Below, piece after piece: positions 7,251-15,436 of a stretch of DNA of 29,974 nt. Each line of letters opens with the position of its first letter. Positions within the stretch are counted from its first letter, which is position 1. Both the position numbers and the translations under genes were made by a program. A model generated the notes under the pieces. It ran no database searches and had not been told where the DNA came from. It worked only from the letters and a program-made list of their open reading frames with translations. This DNA is from an uncultured Opitutia bacterium (GTDB taxonomy: Bacteria > Verrucomicrobiota > Verrucomicrobiae > Opitutales > MB11C04): NCBI GenBank assembly GCA_913048545.1, contig CAJWWH010000006.1:1-29974 (forward strand), read 5' to 3'.

Positions 7251-8033
7251 ATGAACATCTCAAAATTAGTAAGTTGCTTAATTATTTCGCTCCTCTCGGT
7301 GCAGGCCGAAAACAAAACTCTGGGCGATTGGGCAAATTTCCACCGTGAAGCGGACAACCTTTGCCGAAACAATCAGCATGAGGAAGCGGTTAAAGTATAT
7401 GAGCAGGTCATTCAGGGCAGGCTCCCCTTTCAGGGAAACAAGCACCGCGATGTCGGAGTGGCCTGGAATAATTTAGGTGTGGCCCTTTACTTTTTGGGAG
7501 AGAATGAACGGGCCGGTGAAGCCTATGATAAATCGATCAAAATTTTACTACCCGCAGTCGGGGCACAGCATCCTGACATTTTAACGGTAAACACAAATCA
7601 GGCATTTATTGAAGAATCCAAAAATAATTATAAAAAAGCGGAAAAGATCTTTCGGGAAATACTCCAAAAAAAACTGCCCTTAGTCGGGGCCAATCATCCC
7701 GACCTGGCCGACTGCCAGGAGGGGTTGGCCTTGGCACTGGAAGGCCAGGAAAAGCACGAGGAGGCATTGGAACTCCTGAGAACGGCACTGGATACAAGAG
7801 AGGGGAAATGGGGGGACAGTCACACAGATGTCGGGGCAACATATGCGGCGCTTACGGTTATCTACTTGAATCAGGCCAAATTTGATGAAGCGAATAAGTA
7901 TGATGAAAAAGCCCGCAAAATACTCTCCCAAACAAAGGGAACATACAGACCCAATTTAAATCCGGTTTCTCGCCTACGCCCCCAACCCGCTGAGCTCCTC
8001 CATGCAAAGAGTAAGGATTTACGAATTCCCTGA
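7251..8033 (+). CDS. Secreted tetratricopeptide (kinesin-light-chain-type TPR) protein
   Basis: The protein has 260 residues. Residues 1-19 are a signal peptide (MNISKLVSCLIISLLSVQA, cleavage before ENK). The rest is TPR of the longer 42-residue kinesin-light-chain type (TPR_12-like). Units recur with the pattern AWNNLGVALYFLGENERAGEAY, then GAQHPDILTV, then KAEKIFREIL, GANHPDLADC, EEALELLRTAL and GDSHTDVGATYAAL. About four repeats are visible, ending in a basic Pro-rich tail. Such proteins are protein-protein interaction scaffolds; the partner is unknown. The last 32 bases overlap the start of the downstream acetyltransferase gene, which suggests co-transcription. No clear Shine-Dalgarno precedes the ATG. 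Confidence 0.88.
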   Translation: MNISKLVSCLIISLLSVQAENKTLGDWANFHREADNLCRNNQHEEAVKVYEQVIQGRLPFQGNKHRDVGVAWNNLGVALYFLGENERAGEAYDKSIKILLPAVGAQHPDILTVNTNQAFIEESKNNYKKAEKIFREILQKKLPLVGANHPDLADCQEGLALALEGQEKHEEALELLRTALDTREGKWGDSHTDVGATYAALTVIYLNQAKFDEANKYDEKARKILSQTKGTYRPNLNPVSRLRPQPAELLHAKSKDLRIP

Positions 8034-8541
8034 ACCCACGCTTGATTACCCTAAAATCCAATCGTTGAAACTCATCAAATTCCCCCAGAACAAGACACGT
8101 GAACTACTTTCATGGATTCAGAACGAGGAGGAAAAACAACTGTGGTCAGGAAATACATTCCGGGATGAATTGAATGAGGAGGTTTTCCTAACGCACCTTG
8201 AAAGGAAAGATATTCGTCCCTTTTCTTTCCTCGGGCAAAGAGATGAGTTAATCTGTTACGGGGAAATTGTCATTTCTCCCGAAAATAACGCCGTGCTTTG
8301 CCGGGTAATCGTTATGCCTTCACTCCGAAGAAGTGGGATTGGAAAAAAATTTATCGGGGAAATCATTCGGTGGTGCACAACGCAGAATATGAATAGAATT
8401 GTCCTGAATACATTTGGTCATAACGAACCGGCCCGGGCGTGCTATCGATCACTCGGCTTTACTGAAAAAGCCCTGAAAAAAAACTTTCGTAAAGTCGGTT
8501 ACCAATGGCGGGACCTGGTGGTGATGGAGAAAAAAATTTAA
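8002..8541 (+). CDS. GNAT-family N-acetyltransferase
   Basis: This 179-residue protein has a GNAT core. Motif A is CRVIVMPSLRRSGIGKKFIG with the acetyl-CoA pyrophosphate loop RRSGIG at residues 109-114. The motif B-like part is NEPARACYRSLGFTE (about 146-160). GNAT enzymes transfer an acetyl group from acetyl-CoA to an amine; the substrate cannot be deduced. The start is uncertain. ATG 8002 overlaps the TPR gene by 32 bp and has no obvious ribosome-binding site, while an in-frame TTG at 8065 would remove the overlap. One base separates its TAA from the ATG of the Nudix gene, so the two are almost certainly co-translated. Confidence 0.85.
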   Translation: MQRVRIYEFPEPTLDYPKIQSLKLIKFPQNKTRELLSWIQNEEEKQLWSGNTFRDELNEEVFLTHLERKDIRPFSFLGQRDELICYGEIVISPENNAVLCRVIVMPSLRRSGIGKKFIGEIIRWCTTQNMNRIVLNTFGHNEPARACYRSLGFTEKALKKNFRKVGYQWRDLVVMEKKI

Positions 8542-8542
8542 T

Positions 8543-9031
8543 ATGAATAAAAAAATAAGTGGCGGATTGGTTTTGTATGAACAAAGAAATGAATCAATAA
8601 AATTTCTAATTGCTCACCCCGGCGGACCTTTTTTTAAGAATCGGGACGATGGGTGGTGGAGTATTCCTAAGGGTGAACCCGAAGAAAATGAGGAAATATT
8701 TGACGCCGCAATCCGGGAATTTGAAGAGGAGACCGGGTTAGTACCAAACGGTCCCTACATCAATCTCGGCGATATCCTGCAAAAAAATGGAAAACGGGTA
8801 TATGCATGGGGATTCCCCGGAACCTGGGCGGAGGGAACGGTTCCACGATGCAACGAAATCACCCTCGAATTCCCCAAAGGAAGTGGAAAGACTTGGACAT
8901 TTCCCGAAATTGACCAGGCAATAATGATGAATGAAAATCAAGCCAAAGAAAAGTTGCGGGCCGAACAGGCACCTTTGATCGATCGTTTAATCAAAAAACT
9001 TCAGGATACGAAAACCTCAACCAATGGTTGA
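8543..9031 (+). CDS. Nudix hydrolase
   Basis: The protein has 162 residues with a complete Nudix box at residues 44-66. It is Gx5Ex7REUXEEXGU, seen as GEPEENE...REFEEETGL, with Mg-binding Glu residues in REFEEE. The N-terminal strand SGGLVLYEQ and the FLIAHPGGPFF...WWSIPKGE context match the diadenosine-tetraphosphate/MutT-like branch found in many bacteria. The preferred nucleotide cannot be fixed from sequence. The ATG lies 1 nt after the acetyltransferase stop. A candidate promoter for the next gene overlaps the 3' end of this one. Confidence 0.92.
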   Translation: MNKKISGGLVLYEQRNESIKFLIAHPGGPFFKNRDDGWWSIPKGEPEENEEIFDAAIREFEEETGLVPNGPYINLGDILQKNGKRVYAWGFPGTWAEGTVPRCNEITLEFPKGSGKTWTFPEIDQAIMMNENQAKEKLRAEQAPLIDRLIKKLQDTKTSTNG

Positions 9032-9056
9032 AAGCCAATCATTTTTTGCATAGTAT
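9028..9056 (+). promoter_or_regulatory. Candidate sigma-70 promoter for the DUF6580-like gene
   Basis: TTGAAA (9028-9033) and TAGTAT (9051-9056) are separated by exactly 17 nt, spanning the Nudix stop codon. Transcription would start about 7 nt further on, essentially at the ATG at 9063, so the transcript would be nearly leaderless. The match to consensus is moderate (5/6 and 4/6). Confidence 0.35.
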
Positions 9057-9062
9057 AAAACC

Positions 9063-9677
9063 ATGGTAAATAAATTATCTTCCGGTTTCATACCCCAGCA
9101 AAAGCCAAAGTTCTGGTTTATCCTGCTCATTATCGCAGTTGGTTGGTCCCGATACCTGCCTCTTTCCCATCCCGAACTTTTTAACTTTTCTCCAGTTCTT
9201 GCCCTGTTCTTTGTTTCAGGAATTTTCTTGAAGGGTCATTGGTCATGGATCGGTCCGGTCTGTGCGGTTGTACTTTCGGATTTAACCCTCAATCCATTTT
9301 ATGGAACCAATTTCCTGGAATCTTTCACGCTCGTTTCACTGCTGGCGTATTTTGGTATATTTGTGATCGGAAAACGGGTCAGAAGATCCCCCAAAATGCT
9401 CCCCCTACTGGGAGGTGCTGTTGGGAGTGCGCTCCTTTTTCATGGTTTGACCTGTGGCTTTGCATGGATTGCTAATCCTGCCTACATGAAAACATTTTCC
9501 GGATTTTGGCAGGCCCAATTTCTGGGAGAACCGGGATATGCCCCTGCCTACCTTTTTCTTCGTAACTCGATCGCGAGCACCGTTTTATTTTCAGTCCTTT
9601 TTTCGTGGGTATTCAGTAGAAGCACCATGGAAGAAAATAAATCTGAAGCATCCCTCCAAACATCAAAAATTGGATAA
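9063..9677 (+). CDS. DUF6580-like multi-pass membrane protein
   Basis: This 204-residue protein has about five hydrophobic helices: residues 17-33, 43-57, 60-80, 85-102 and 115-140, plus one near the C-terminus (FLRNSIASTVLFSVLFSWVF). The features FNFSPVLALFFVSG, VCAVVLSDLTLNPF and GAVGSALLFHGLTCGFAWIANPAY match the layout of DUF6580 proteins (N-[FT]-P-V-x-A-L, then LSD, then an Asn/Trp segment). These are small integral membrane proteins sometimes compared with ECF-transporter substrate subunits; the substrate is unknown. It follows the Nudix gene by 31 bp with its own possible promoter. It is convergent with trmH, 23 bp away. Confidence 0.75.
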   Translation: MVNKLSSGFIPQQKPKFWFILLIIAVGWSRYLPLSHPELFNFSPVLALFFVSGIFLKGHWSWIGPVCAVVLSDLTLNPFYGTNFLESFTLVSLLAYFGIFVIGKRVRRSPKMLPLLGGAVGSALLFHGLTCGFAWIANPAYMKTFSGFWQAQFLGEPGYAPAYLFLRNSIASTVLFSVLFSWVFSRSTMEENKSEASLQTSKIG

Positions 9678-9700
9678 GGGTGTGACCCAAGGTGTCCCGA

Positions 9701-10300
9701 TTACCGTCTTTGTCTGAAGGCTTCGAACAAACAAATCCCCGTTGCCACAGACACATTAAGACATTCAATTGTGCCGGTCATCGGAATATTAATTAAAGAA
9801 TCACAGTTCTCCGCGGTCAAACGACGTATTCCGGTTTCCTCGGCACCCACAACTAATGCCAATGGGCCTTTCATATCGGAATCAAAAACTGCCTGCTTTG
9901 CCTGATCACTCGTTCCTACCATGCGGATGCCCCGAACAGTTAATTCCTTCATAAAACGGGACAAATTTCGAACCCGGGCCAGTGGCAGAACCTCCGCGGC
10001 ACCCGCGGCCACGTGACGAACAACCTCGGTCAATCCGGCTGAGCGGTCGCTGGGAATAATGACTAAATTAACCCCTGCACCATCTGCAGAACGCAGGCAG
10101 GCACCTAGATTCCTGGGATCCTGTACCTGGTCCAATATAAGCAAGAATGGCTCTTCATTTAACTCATCCAATAAAGAGAGTGCTTCATCCTCATTTAGAG
10201 TGGAAATATTTGCCTCTGGATTTCCGTGGGTTTTCCTTCCCAAGGACTTTGAAAACCTTCTGCCCATCGAAAACTCAGCTGGGGTGAAAGTATGGATCAA
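9701..10300 (-). CDS. TrmH/SpoU-family RNA 2'-O-methyltransferase (RlmB-like), short form
   Basis: The protein has 199 residues with the three SPOUT/TrmH motifs. Motif 1 is LDQVQDPRNLGACLRSADGAGV (about 56-77), motif 2 is LALVVGAEETGIRRL, and motif 3 is INIPMTGTIECLNVSVATGI, the trefoil-knot SAM site. It most resembles RlmB (Gm2251 of 23S rRNA). However, the N-terminal L7Ae-like substrate domain of about 70 residues is replaced by roughly 45 residues of basic sequence (MGRRFSKSLGRK), so the RNA target is uncertain. Motif 3 has ECLN where SLN is usual. The ATG overlaps the cysI TGA (ATGA, 10297-10300), so the two are translationally coupled. Confidence 0.88.
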   Translation of the reverse strand: MIHTFTPAEFSMGRRFSKSLGRKTHGNPEANISTLNEDEALSLLDELNEEPFLLILDQVQDPRNLGACLRSADGAGVNLVIIPSDRSAGLTEVVRHVAAGAAEVLPLARVRNLSRFMKELTVRGIRMVGTSDQAKQAVFDSDMKGPLALVVGAEETGIRRLTAENCDSLINIPMTGTIECLNVSVATGICLFEAFRQRR

Positions 10301-11994
10301 TCATGAAAATCCGATCCCTGACCGGTCGCCTTAACATACTTTCTGCGTATGCAGAAGTCACCAAACCTTTCATTCTGGTTTCGGTTTTCTGAAAAATCCT
10401 GTAATACGGGTTTTAATTCAGAAACGATTTCATCATGGGTAACCACTGGTTTATAAAGTTTATTCAACCTCGTACCATCCAGCCCTGCCCCTAGATAAAG
10501 ATTATACTTCCCGGGTGCCTTGCCCACCAAGCCGATTTCTCCAAGATAAGGCCGACCACATCCGTTGGGACAACCGGTGGAACGAATGGCAATTGATTCA
10601 TTTCTCAATCCCAATTCATCAATAATGGTGTCCAACTCATCAATCAAATGCGGGAGGTATCTCTCGCTCTCCGCCAAAGCCAACCCACAGGTGGGAAGGG
10701 CTGTACAGGCAATCGAATTAAGCCGCAACCCAGAAAGCTCATCCGGCAAACGAACTTCATGATTCACTAAAATCTCTTCAATCTTTTCTTTATCTTCAAG
10801 GGAAATCCGGGCAATTACCAGATTTTGGTTGGCGGTCAGTCTGAATTCGCAAGGGATAGAAGCGGCAATCTGACTGATTGCCAATTTCGATTTATCACGC
10901 AACCGTCCGCTTTCAAAAAATAATCCATAAGTCCAGGATCCGTCGGCATCCTGATTCCATCCGTATCTGTCGGTGGTGGATTCAAAAGAGAAATCACGGA
11001 CAGGTTGTAATTCCCAACCCAATCTTTGATTAAGTTCATCTTTAAACCACTCGACCCCACGGTCTTCTATGGTGTACTTCAACCGGGCATGCCTCCGATC
11101 CGAACGGTCTCCGTGATCGCGTTGAATTTTGACCACTTCTTCCGCAACCTGTACCGCCTGTTCAGGCGTGCAAAAACCAATCACATCCGCAACACGGGGA
11201 AAAGTTGTGGTTTTACCATGCGTCATTCCGAGGCCCCCACCGACAAGCACATTGTACCCGGCGATTTTTCCATCCTCAGCAATCCCGACATATCCCAAAC
11301 AGTTGGAGAATACATCCACATCATTTCGTGGCGGCAGTGCAACCGCTACTTTAAACTTACGGGGAAGGTAAGTTTTTCCGTAAATCGGTTCTTCCGCCTC
11401 CTCGCCCACCACCGAAGTCTTTTCACCGTCCAGCCAAATCTCCGCGTAAGCGGAAGTCTGTGGGGTCAAGTGATCATGTATGCGCTGAGCTAAATTAAGT
11501 GCTTCCCCGTGAAGTTCGGATTCAAATGGATTCGAGGGAGACATCACATTTCGATTCACATCGCCGCATGCAGCTAAGGTGTCAAGCAGGGTATCGTTGA
11601 TTTCCTTCATTGTCTGCTTGAGATTTTTTTTCACAACCCCATAAAGTTGAAAAGCCTGCCTTGTTGTGATCTTCAAAGAATTATCACCAAATTTATCACA
11701 CAACTTATCAATCCCGAGCCATTGCTCGGGTGTGCATACTCCACCCGGTACCCGGACCCGGATCATGAAGGAAAATGCTTTTTCTTTTTTTTCCTTTAGT
11801 AAAGCTCTGCGCTCATCACGGTTGTCCTGTAGATAAGTACCGTGAAACTTGGTTAATTGAGCGTCATCCGGGGAGATTGAACCGGTGGAGGAGTCGGATA
11901 AACTTTCCAAAATCGTACCACGCAGATAGCTGCTGTTTTCCTTAATACTCTCGTTTTTGGAAAGTTTTTTTGTATTTTCAGGGTCTGATATCAT
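10297..11994 (-). CDS. cysI: Assimilatory sulfite reductase hemoprotein subunit (CysI-type)
   Basis: It reduces sulfite to sulfide with six electrons at a siroheme/[4Fe-4S] centre in cysteine biosynthesis. From ATG 11994 it has 565 residues, close to E. coli CysI (570). The cluster cysteines are CTALPTC (Cys430, Cys436) and CPNGC (Cys475, Cys479), almost the E. coli numbering, with STGCPNGCGRP intact. The N-terminal half has KFHGTYLQDNRD and MIRVRVPGGVCTP, and the middle has GDVNRNV and GLGMTHG. A TTG at 12030 could extend it by 12 residues; I prefer the ATG because it opens just before KLSKNE...LRGTI. No CysJ flavoprotein gene lies nearby, so the electron donor is encoded elsewhere or is ferredoxin. 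It follows tsaD by 66 bp (30 bp from the TTG) and overlaps trmH by 4 bp. Confidence 0.95.
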   Translation of the reverse strand: MISDPENTKKLSKNESIKENSSYLRGTILESLSDSSTGSISPDDAQLTKFHGTYLQDNRDERRALLKEKKEKAFSFMIRVRVPGGVCTPEQWLGIDKLCDKFGDNSLKITTRQAFQLYGVVKKNLKQTMKEINDTLLDTLAACGDVNRNVMSPSNPFESELHGEALNLAQRIHDHLTPQTSAYAEIWLDGEKTSVVGEEAEEPIYGKTYLPRKFKVAVALPPRNDVDVFSNCLGYVGIAEDGKIAGYNVLVGGGLGMTHGKTTTFPRVADVIGFCTPEQAVQVAEEVVKIQRDHGDRSDRRHARLKYTIEDRGVEWFKDELNQRLGWELQPVRDFSFESTTDRYGWNQDADGSWTYGLFFESGRLRDKSKLAISQIAASIPCEFRLTANQNLVIARISLEDKEKIEEILVNHEVRLPDELSGLRLNSIACTALPTCGLALAESERYLPHLIDELDTIIDELGLRNESIAIRSTGCPNGCGRPYLGEIGLVGKAPGKYNLYLGAGLDGTRLNKLYKPVVTHDEIVSELKPVLQDFSENRNQNERFGDFCIRRKYVKATGQGSDFHD

Positions 11995-12060
11995 TCTAAA
12001 CAAGGATATGTTTTTTCTATAAATACGCAAGAGTTCTCACTATCATCCCGTTTAGCTAAA

Positions 12061-13101
12061 TCATACATTCACCGGCGAATGATCCAACTTCAATGATGGG
12101 TCGAAGCTCAGACTATGGTTGTGATTAGACCATGTATTTTCCGCATCTACCTGGGCGGCAAATGCAATCATTGCCGCATTATCGCCGCTGTGCTTTGGCT
12201 CAGCGCACAGTAAACATGCATCCTTTGCGTCGGCCAAGTGCTTCATCTCTTCGCGCAACAAGTTATTATTGGCGACCCCACCGGACAGACCGATGCTCCG
12301 ATATTGCCCACGGTCCCAGGCATGGTTTGTTTTTCGAACAAGCTGTTTAACGGCAGCGGATTGGTATGACGCAGAAAGATCAGCATATTGATCATTCACT
12401 TCTGACTTAGTCATTTTCTTTAACGCGTATAGGAGACTTGTCTTTAATCCGGAGAAACTGAATTTCATCTCATTTCTGCCCGAAAATGCCAGAGGGAAAT
12501 TAAACGCCTTGGGATCTCCACCCTTGGCTCTCCTTTCCAATTCCGCTCCACCCGGATAAGGGATCCCCAGAAGCTTGGCTCCCTTATCCAATGCTTCTCC
12601 AACTGCATCGTCAACAGTACTGGCAACAATAGAAAGCTTCATACATTCACTCAGTGAGAAAAGAATGGTATTCCCTCCGGAGACCAGTAATCCCAAGTGA
12701 GGAAGGTTCTCTGCGAAGCAATCCTTTCGCCTGGCGTACAGAGGCAGAAAGGGCGAGAATGCATGACCTCTTAAATGGTTCACTCCCACCACCGGGATAT
12801 CCCAAAGAATTCCCAAAGACTTGGCCACGCTTATCCCAATTCCCAGACAACCCACAAGGCCCGGACCGCAGGTTACGGCAATTTTGGTCACATCTTCTGA
12901 CAATTGAAACTCTTTCTGAGCGAGAGTCAGAAGAGGAATAAAATTATCCAGATGTTCCGACACCGCGATATCCGGAACCACTCCCCCGTAGTCGGCATGA
13001 CGGACCACTTGGCTGTGAATCCATTCGCCCAAGACCCCCTTACCCCCTTCATACAGTGCCAATGCGGACTCGTCACACGAACTTTCAATTCCTAAAATCA
13101 T
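12061..13101 (-). CDS. tsaD: tRNA N6-adenosine threonylcarbamoyltransferase TsaD
   Basis: TsaD transfers the threonylcarbamoyl group from TC-AMP to A37 of ANN-decoding tRNAs (t6A), working with TsaB and TsaE. This 346-residue protein has the usual length and the ASKHA-fold signatures. The N-terminus is MILGIESSCDESALALY. The metal-binding pair HxxxH is NHLRGHAF (His109 and His113, E. coli 111 and 115). The nucleotide-binding region includes LLVSGGNT, and the C-terminus has GLSGGVANNNLLRE and HSGDNAAMIAF with the third ligand Asp. It lies 30 bp downstream of the S41 protease gene and directly upstream of cysI. This gene is essential or near-essential in most bacteria. Confidence 0.97.
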   Translation of the reverse strand: MILGIESSCDESALALYEGGKGVLGEWIHSQVVRHADYGGVVPDIAVSEHLDNFIPLLTLAQKEFQLSEDVTKIAVTCGPGLVGCLGIGISVAKSLGILWDIPVVGVNHLRGHAFSPFLPLYARRKDCFAENLPHLGLLVSGGNTILFSLSECMKLSIVASTVDDAVGEALDKGAKLLGIPYPGGAELERRAKGGDPKAFNFPLAFSGRNEMKFSFSGLKTSLLYALKKMTKSEVNDQYADLSASYQSAAVKQLVRKTNHAWDRGQYRSIGLSGGVANNNLLREEMKHLADAKDACLLCAEPKHSGDNAAMIAFAAQVDAENTWSNHNHSLSFDPSLKLDHSPVNV

Positions 13102-13131
13102 AATGCATTCTAAAAATAGTACATGAAAGGA

Positions 13132-14391
13132 TTACTCTGAAATTTTTGTGCCCTCCAACCGCAAGATCTCCCGAGCCTTGGCAAGCTGCTCATCGATAAT
13201 CGGTGCAAAACCAAATTGTTTCTCAAAGGTTTCCAAATCCATCAATTCCTGACTGTACCTTTGTATTCTCAGCTTGGTTTGGTTCTCGTCCGAACAATCA
13301 ACCCTGTATTCCGGTTCAATCCCCTGTTCGTGAATAGTGGTTCCGTCCGGAAGAAAATACATGGCCGTGGTCAGGCGAAGGCCCGAATCGTCGTCGAGTG
13401 GAAAAATGGTCTGCACTGATCCTTTTCCAAATGACTGCTCCCCAACAATTGAGGCCCGGCCAAGAACGGACCAAGCACCTCCAACAATCTCGGAAGCGCT
13501 TGCACTCCCCCCGTTCATCAAGACCACGATGGGAATATTAGCCAGGGTTTTAGGGGATCCCGCTTTGAACTCGCGAATATCCCCCGCCTGCCTGCCCTTA
13601 ATTGAAACGATGAGCTGACCTTGGGGAAGAAAGCATTCAGCCACTTCAATTGCGGAGGACAAAAGCCCGCCCGAATTGTCCCTCAAATCCACGATTAACC
13701 TTTTCATTCCTCCTTTTTCGAGTTCTCCGATGGCATCCTTAAATTCTTTTCCGGAACGTGAGGTAAATTGAACCAGTCGAAGATATGCGGTTCCATTTCC
13801 ATCAACATTCACACCCTCCACACTGGAAATATTAATTTTCTTGCGGAGCACCTTCACTTTTCTCTCCTCCCCTTCCCTTGAGCGTATGGTCATTTGCACA
13901 TAAGTGTTTTCTTCTCCTTTGATGCGGGCACTTACCTCGGAGAGTTCCCACCCGGCCAGAAGATTTTCTTCCACGGTGATTATTTGTTCCCCCTCACAAA
14001 GTCCCGACTCCTCGGCGGGACCTCCGGGAAATACCCGGGTAACGATCACACCGTCATCAATTTTACGGATCATCACCCCAATCCCCACATATCGACGGTG
14101 AGTATCCTCTTTGAAAGAAGCATACTGTTTCGGAGTGTAATAACTTGAATGCCGGTCCAATTGGGTAACCATTCCAGAAATTGCAATGTCTGTAAGTTGA
14201 CTATATTCAGACTTGTTTTTATCTACATACAATGCATTCGTTACCCGTAAAGATTCACCAAATCGAAATAAAGCGTTCCAATAATTCATTTCAAAATAGG
14301 CATGTTTCGACGGATCCAACCAAATTTTACATAACAAAAAGGAAAGAACAAAGGACGGGATGCCCCAGTATACAAATTGCTTTAATTTCAC
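13132..14391 (-). CDS. C-terminal processing protease, S41 family (Ctp/Prc type)
   Basis: This serine protease with a PDZ domain degrades or trims proteins from their C-terminus in the periplasm. It has about 419 residues from GTG 14391. The order is a hydrophobic N-terminal anchor (FVYWGIPSFVLSFLLCKIWL), a helical segment ending in SSYYTPKQYASF, a PDZ domain (YVGIGVMIRK...GPAEESGLCEGEQI), and the S41 core with LIVDLRDNSGGLL. The nucleophile Ser lies in NGGSASASEIVGG (about residues 296-300) and the catalytic Lys in GEQSFGKGSVQ (about 323). The frame stays open to 14598, but that part would overlap the conserved N-terminus of the divergent methyltransferase gene, so I place the start at GTG 14391; TTG 14409 is an alternative. 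It is first in the ctp-tsaD-cysI-trmH run. Confidence 0.88.
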   Translation of the reverse strand: MKLKQFVYWGIPSFVLSFLLCKIWLDPSKHAYFEMNYWNALFRFGESLRVTNALYVDKNKSEYSQLTDIAISGMVTQLDRHSSYYTPKQYASFKEDTHRRYVGIGVMIRKIDDGVIVTRVFPGGPAEESGLCEGEQIITVEENLLAGWELSEVSARIKGEENTYVQMTIRSREGEERKVKVLRKKINISSVEGVNVDGNGTAYLRLVQFTSRSGKEFKDAIGELEKGGMKRLIVDLRDNSGGLLSSAIEVAECFLPQGQLIVSIKGRQAGDIREFKAGSPKTLANIPIVVLMNGGSASASEIVGGAWSVLGRASIVGEQSFGKGSVQTIFPLDDDSGLRLTTAMYFLPDGTTIHEQGIEPEYRVDCSDENQTKLRIQRYSQELMDLETFEKQFGFAPIIDEQLAKAREILRLEGTKISE

Positions 14392-14426
14392 CGAGCAAAT
14401 ACTACCCAAGCTAGCAGACAAAGCCA

Positions 14427-15404
14427 ATGACAAAGGATCAGTCAAATATTGAACATGTGCTCCGAGAACAACTCGGCAACCGGACTGCGATGCCCATGGA
14501 TGAATTCGTGGATTTAGCTCTTTATCATCACTCTTTTGGATATTACTCAATAAACAAAAAACGGGTGGGCAAGGCAGAAGGCACTGATTTTTACACATCC
14601 AACACCTTGGGCACAGTCTGGGGAGAATTGATTGTCGATGCGTGCACTCAGATTTTGGATGATAAAGATTTGGCTGAGTATACTTTCGTTGAAATTGCCG
14701 CGGAACCCGGTTGTTCTGTGCTTGATAAGATTGATCATCCTTTTAGATCTTCCATTTCCATCCGACTGGGCGATCCATTAGAAATCCCAGATCGGGCAAT
14801 CGTTTTTTCGAACGAGTGGCTCGATGCACAACCATTCAAACGATTTAGATTCGATACCTCGGAAAAAAAGTGGCGGGAAATTGGAGTGGGCTACAAAGAG
14901 GGGAAACTAACGGAATATACCATGTCGCAAGCCAGTAATACGGTGTTCCCTGATGAAAATCTCGACGGATACACAATTGATTGGCCCACCGGTTCTATCC
15001 GTGCCATGAATTCCTTGCTTGCGCGGCAATGGAACGGACTATTTCTCACTTTCGATTACGGGCTAAGCAAACCGGTTCTACTCAACGAGCGACCGGATGG
15101 AACAGCTCGTGCCTATCACCAACACCAAATGAATGGAGATCTATTTGCCAATCCGGGTAAGCAGGATTTGACCTGCCATTTATGCTGGGATGAACTAACA
15201 GATTGCCTGAAAAAAAATCTTTTTAAGGAAATTGGATTATTAAATCAGGAATCCTTTTTTATGAAATACGCTCAAAAAAAGATACGGAATCTGATTGAAC
15301 AAGCCAATAATCCGTTGGATTCGAAAGTGCAAAAACTGAAGGAACTCATCCATCCCCAGCACTTCGGTTCAAAGTTTCAGGTCTTGTGGGGCAAAAGAGA
15401 CTGA
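14427..15404 (+). CDS. SAM-dependent methyltransferase, MidA/NDUFAF7 family
   Basis: The protein has 325 residues. The N-terminal signature MPMDEFVDLALYHHSFGYY and GTDFYTSNTLGTVWGELI match Methyltransf_28 (MidA/NDUFAF7). The human relative dimethylates an arginine of complex I subunit NDUFS2; bacterial substrates are mostly unknown. FVEIAAEPGCSVL (about 91-103) sits at the SAM-binding strand, where GxGxG is usual, so the glycine motif is weakened. Further on are VFSNEWLDAQPFKRF, corresponding to the family 'NELLDALPV', and LFLTFDYGLSKP. Typical members have 350-400 residues, so this is slightly short. It is divergent from the S41 protease gene with only about 35 bp between starts. Confidence 0.85.
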   Translation: MTKDQSNIEHVLREQLGNRTAMPMDEFVDLALYHHSFGYYSINKKRVGKAEGTDFYTSNTLGTVWGELIVDACTQILDDKDLAEYTFVEIAAEPGCSVLDKIDHPFRSSISIRLGDPLEIPDRAIVFSNEWLDAQPFKRFRFDTSEKKWREIGVGYKEGKLTEYTMSQASNTVFPDENLDGYTIDWPTGSIRAMNSLLARQWNGLFLTFDYGLSKPVLLNERPDGTARAYHQHQMNGDLFANPGKQDLTCHLCWDELTDCLKKNLFKEIGLLNQESFFMKYAQKKIRNLIEQANNPLDSKVQKLKELIHPQHFGSKFQVLWGKRD

Positions 15405-15436
15405 TTTAAAAAAACAGAGAAATAGTCACTCATTCC

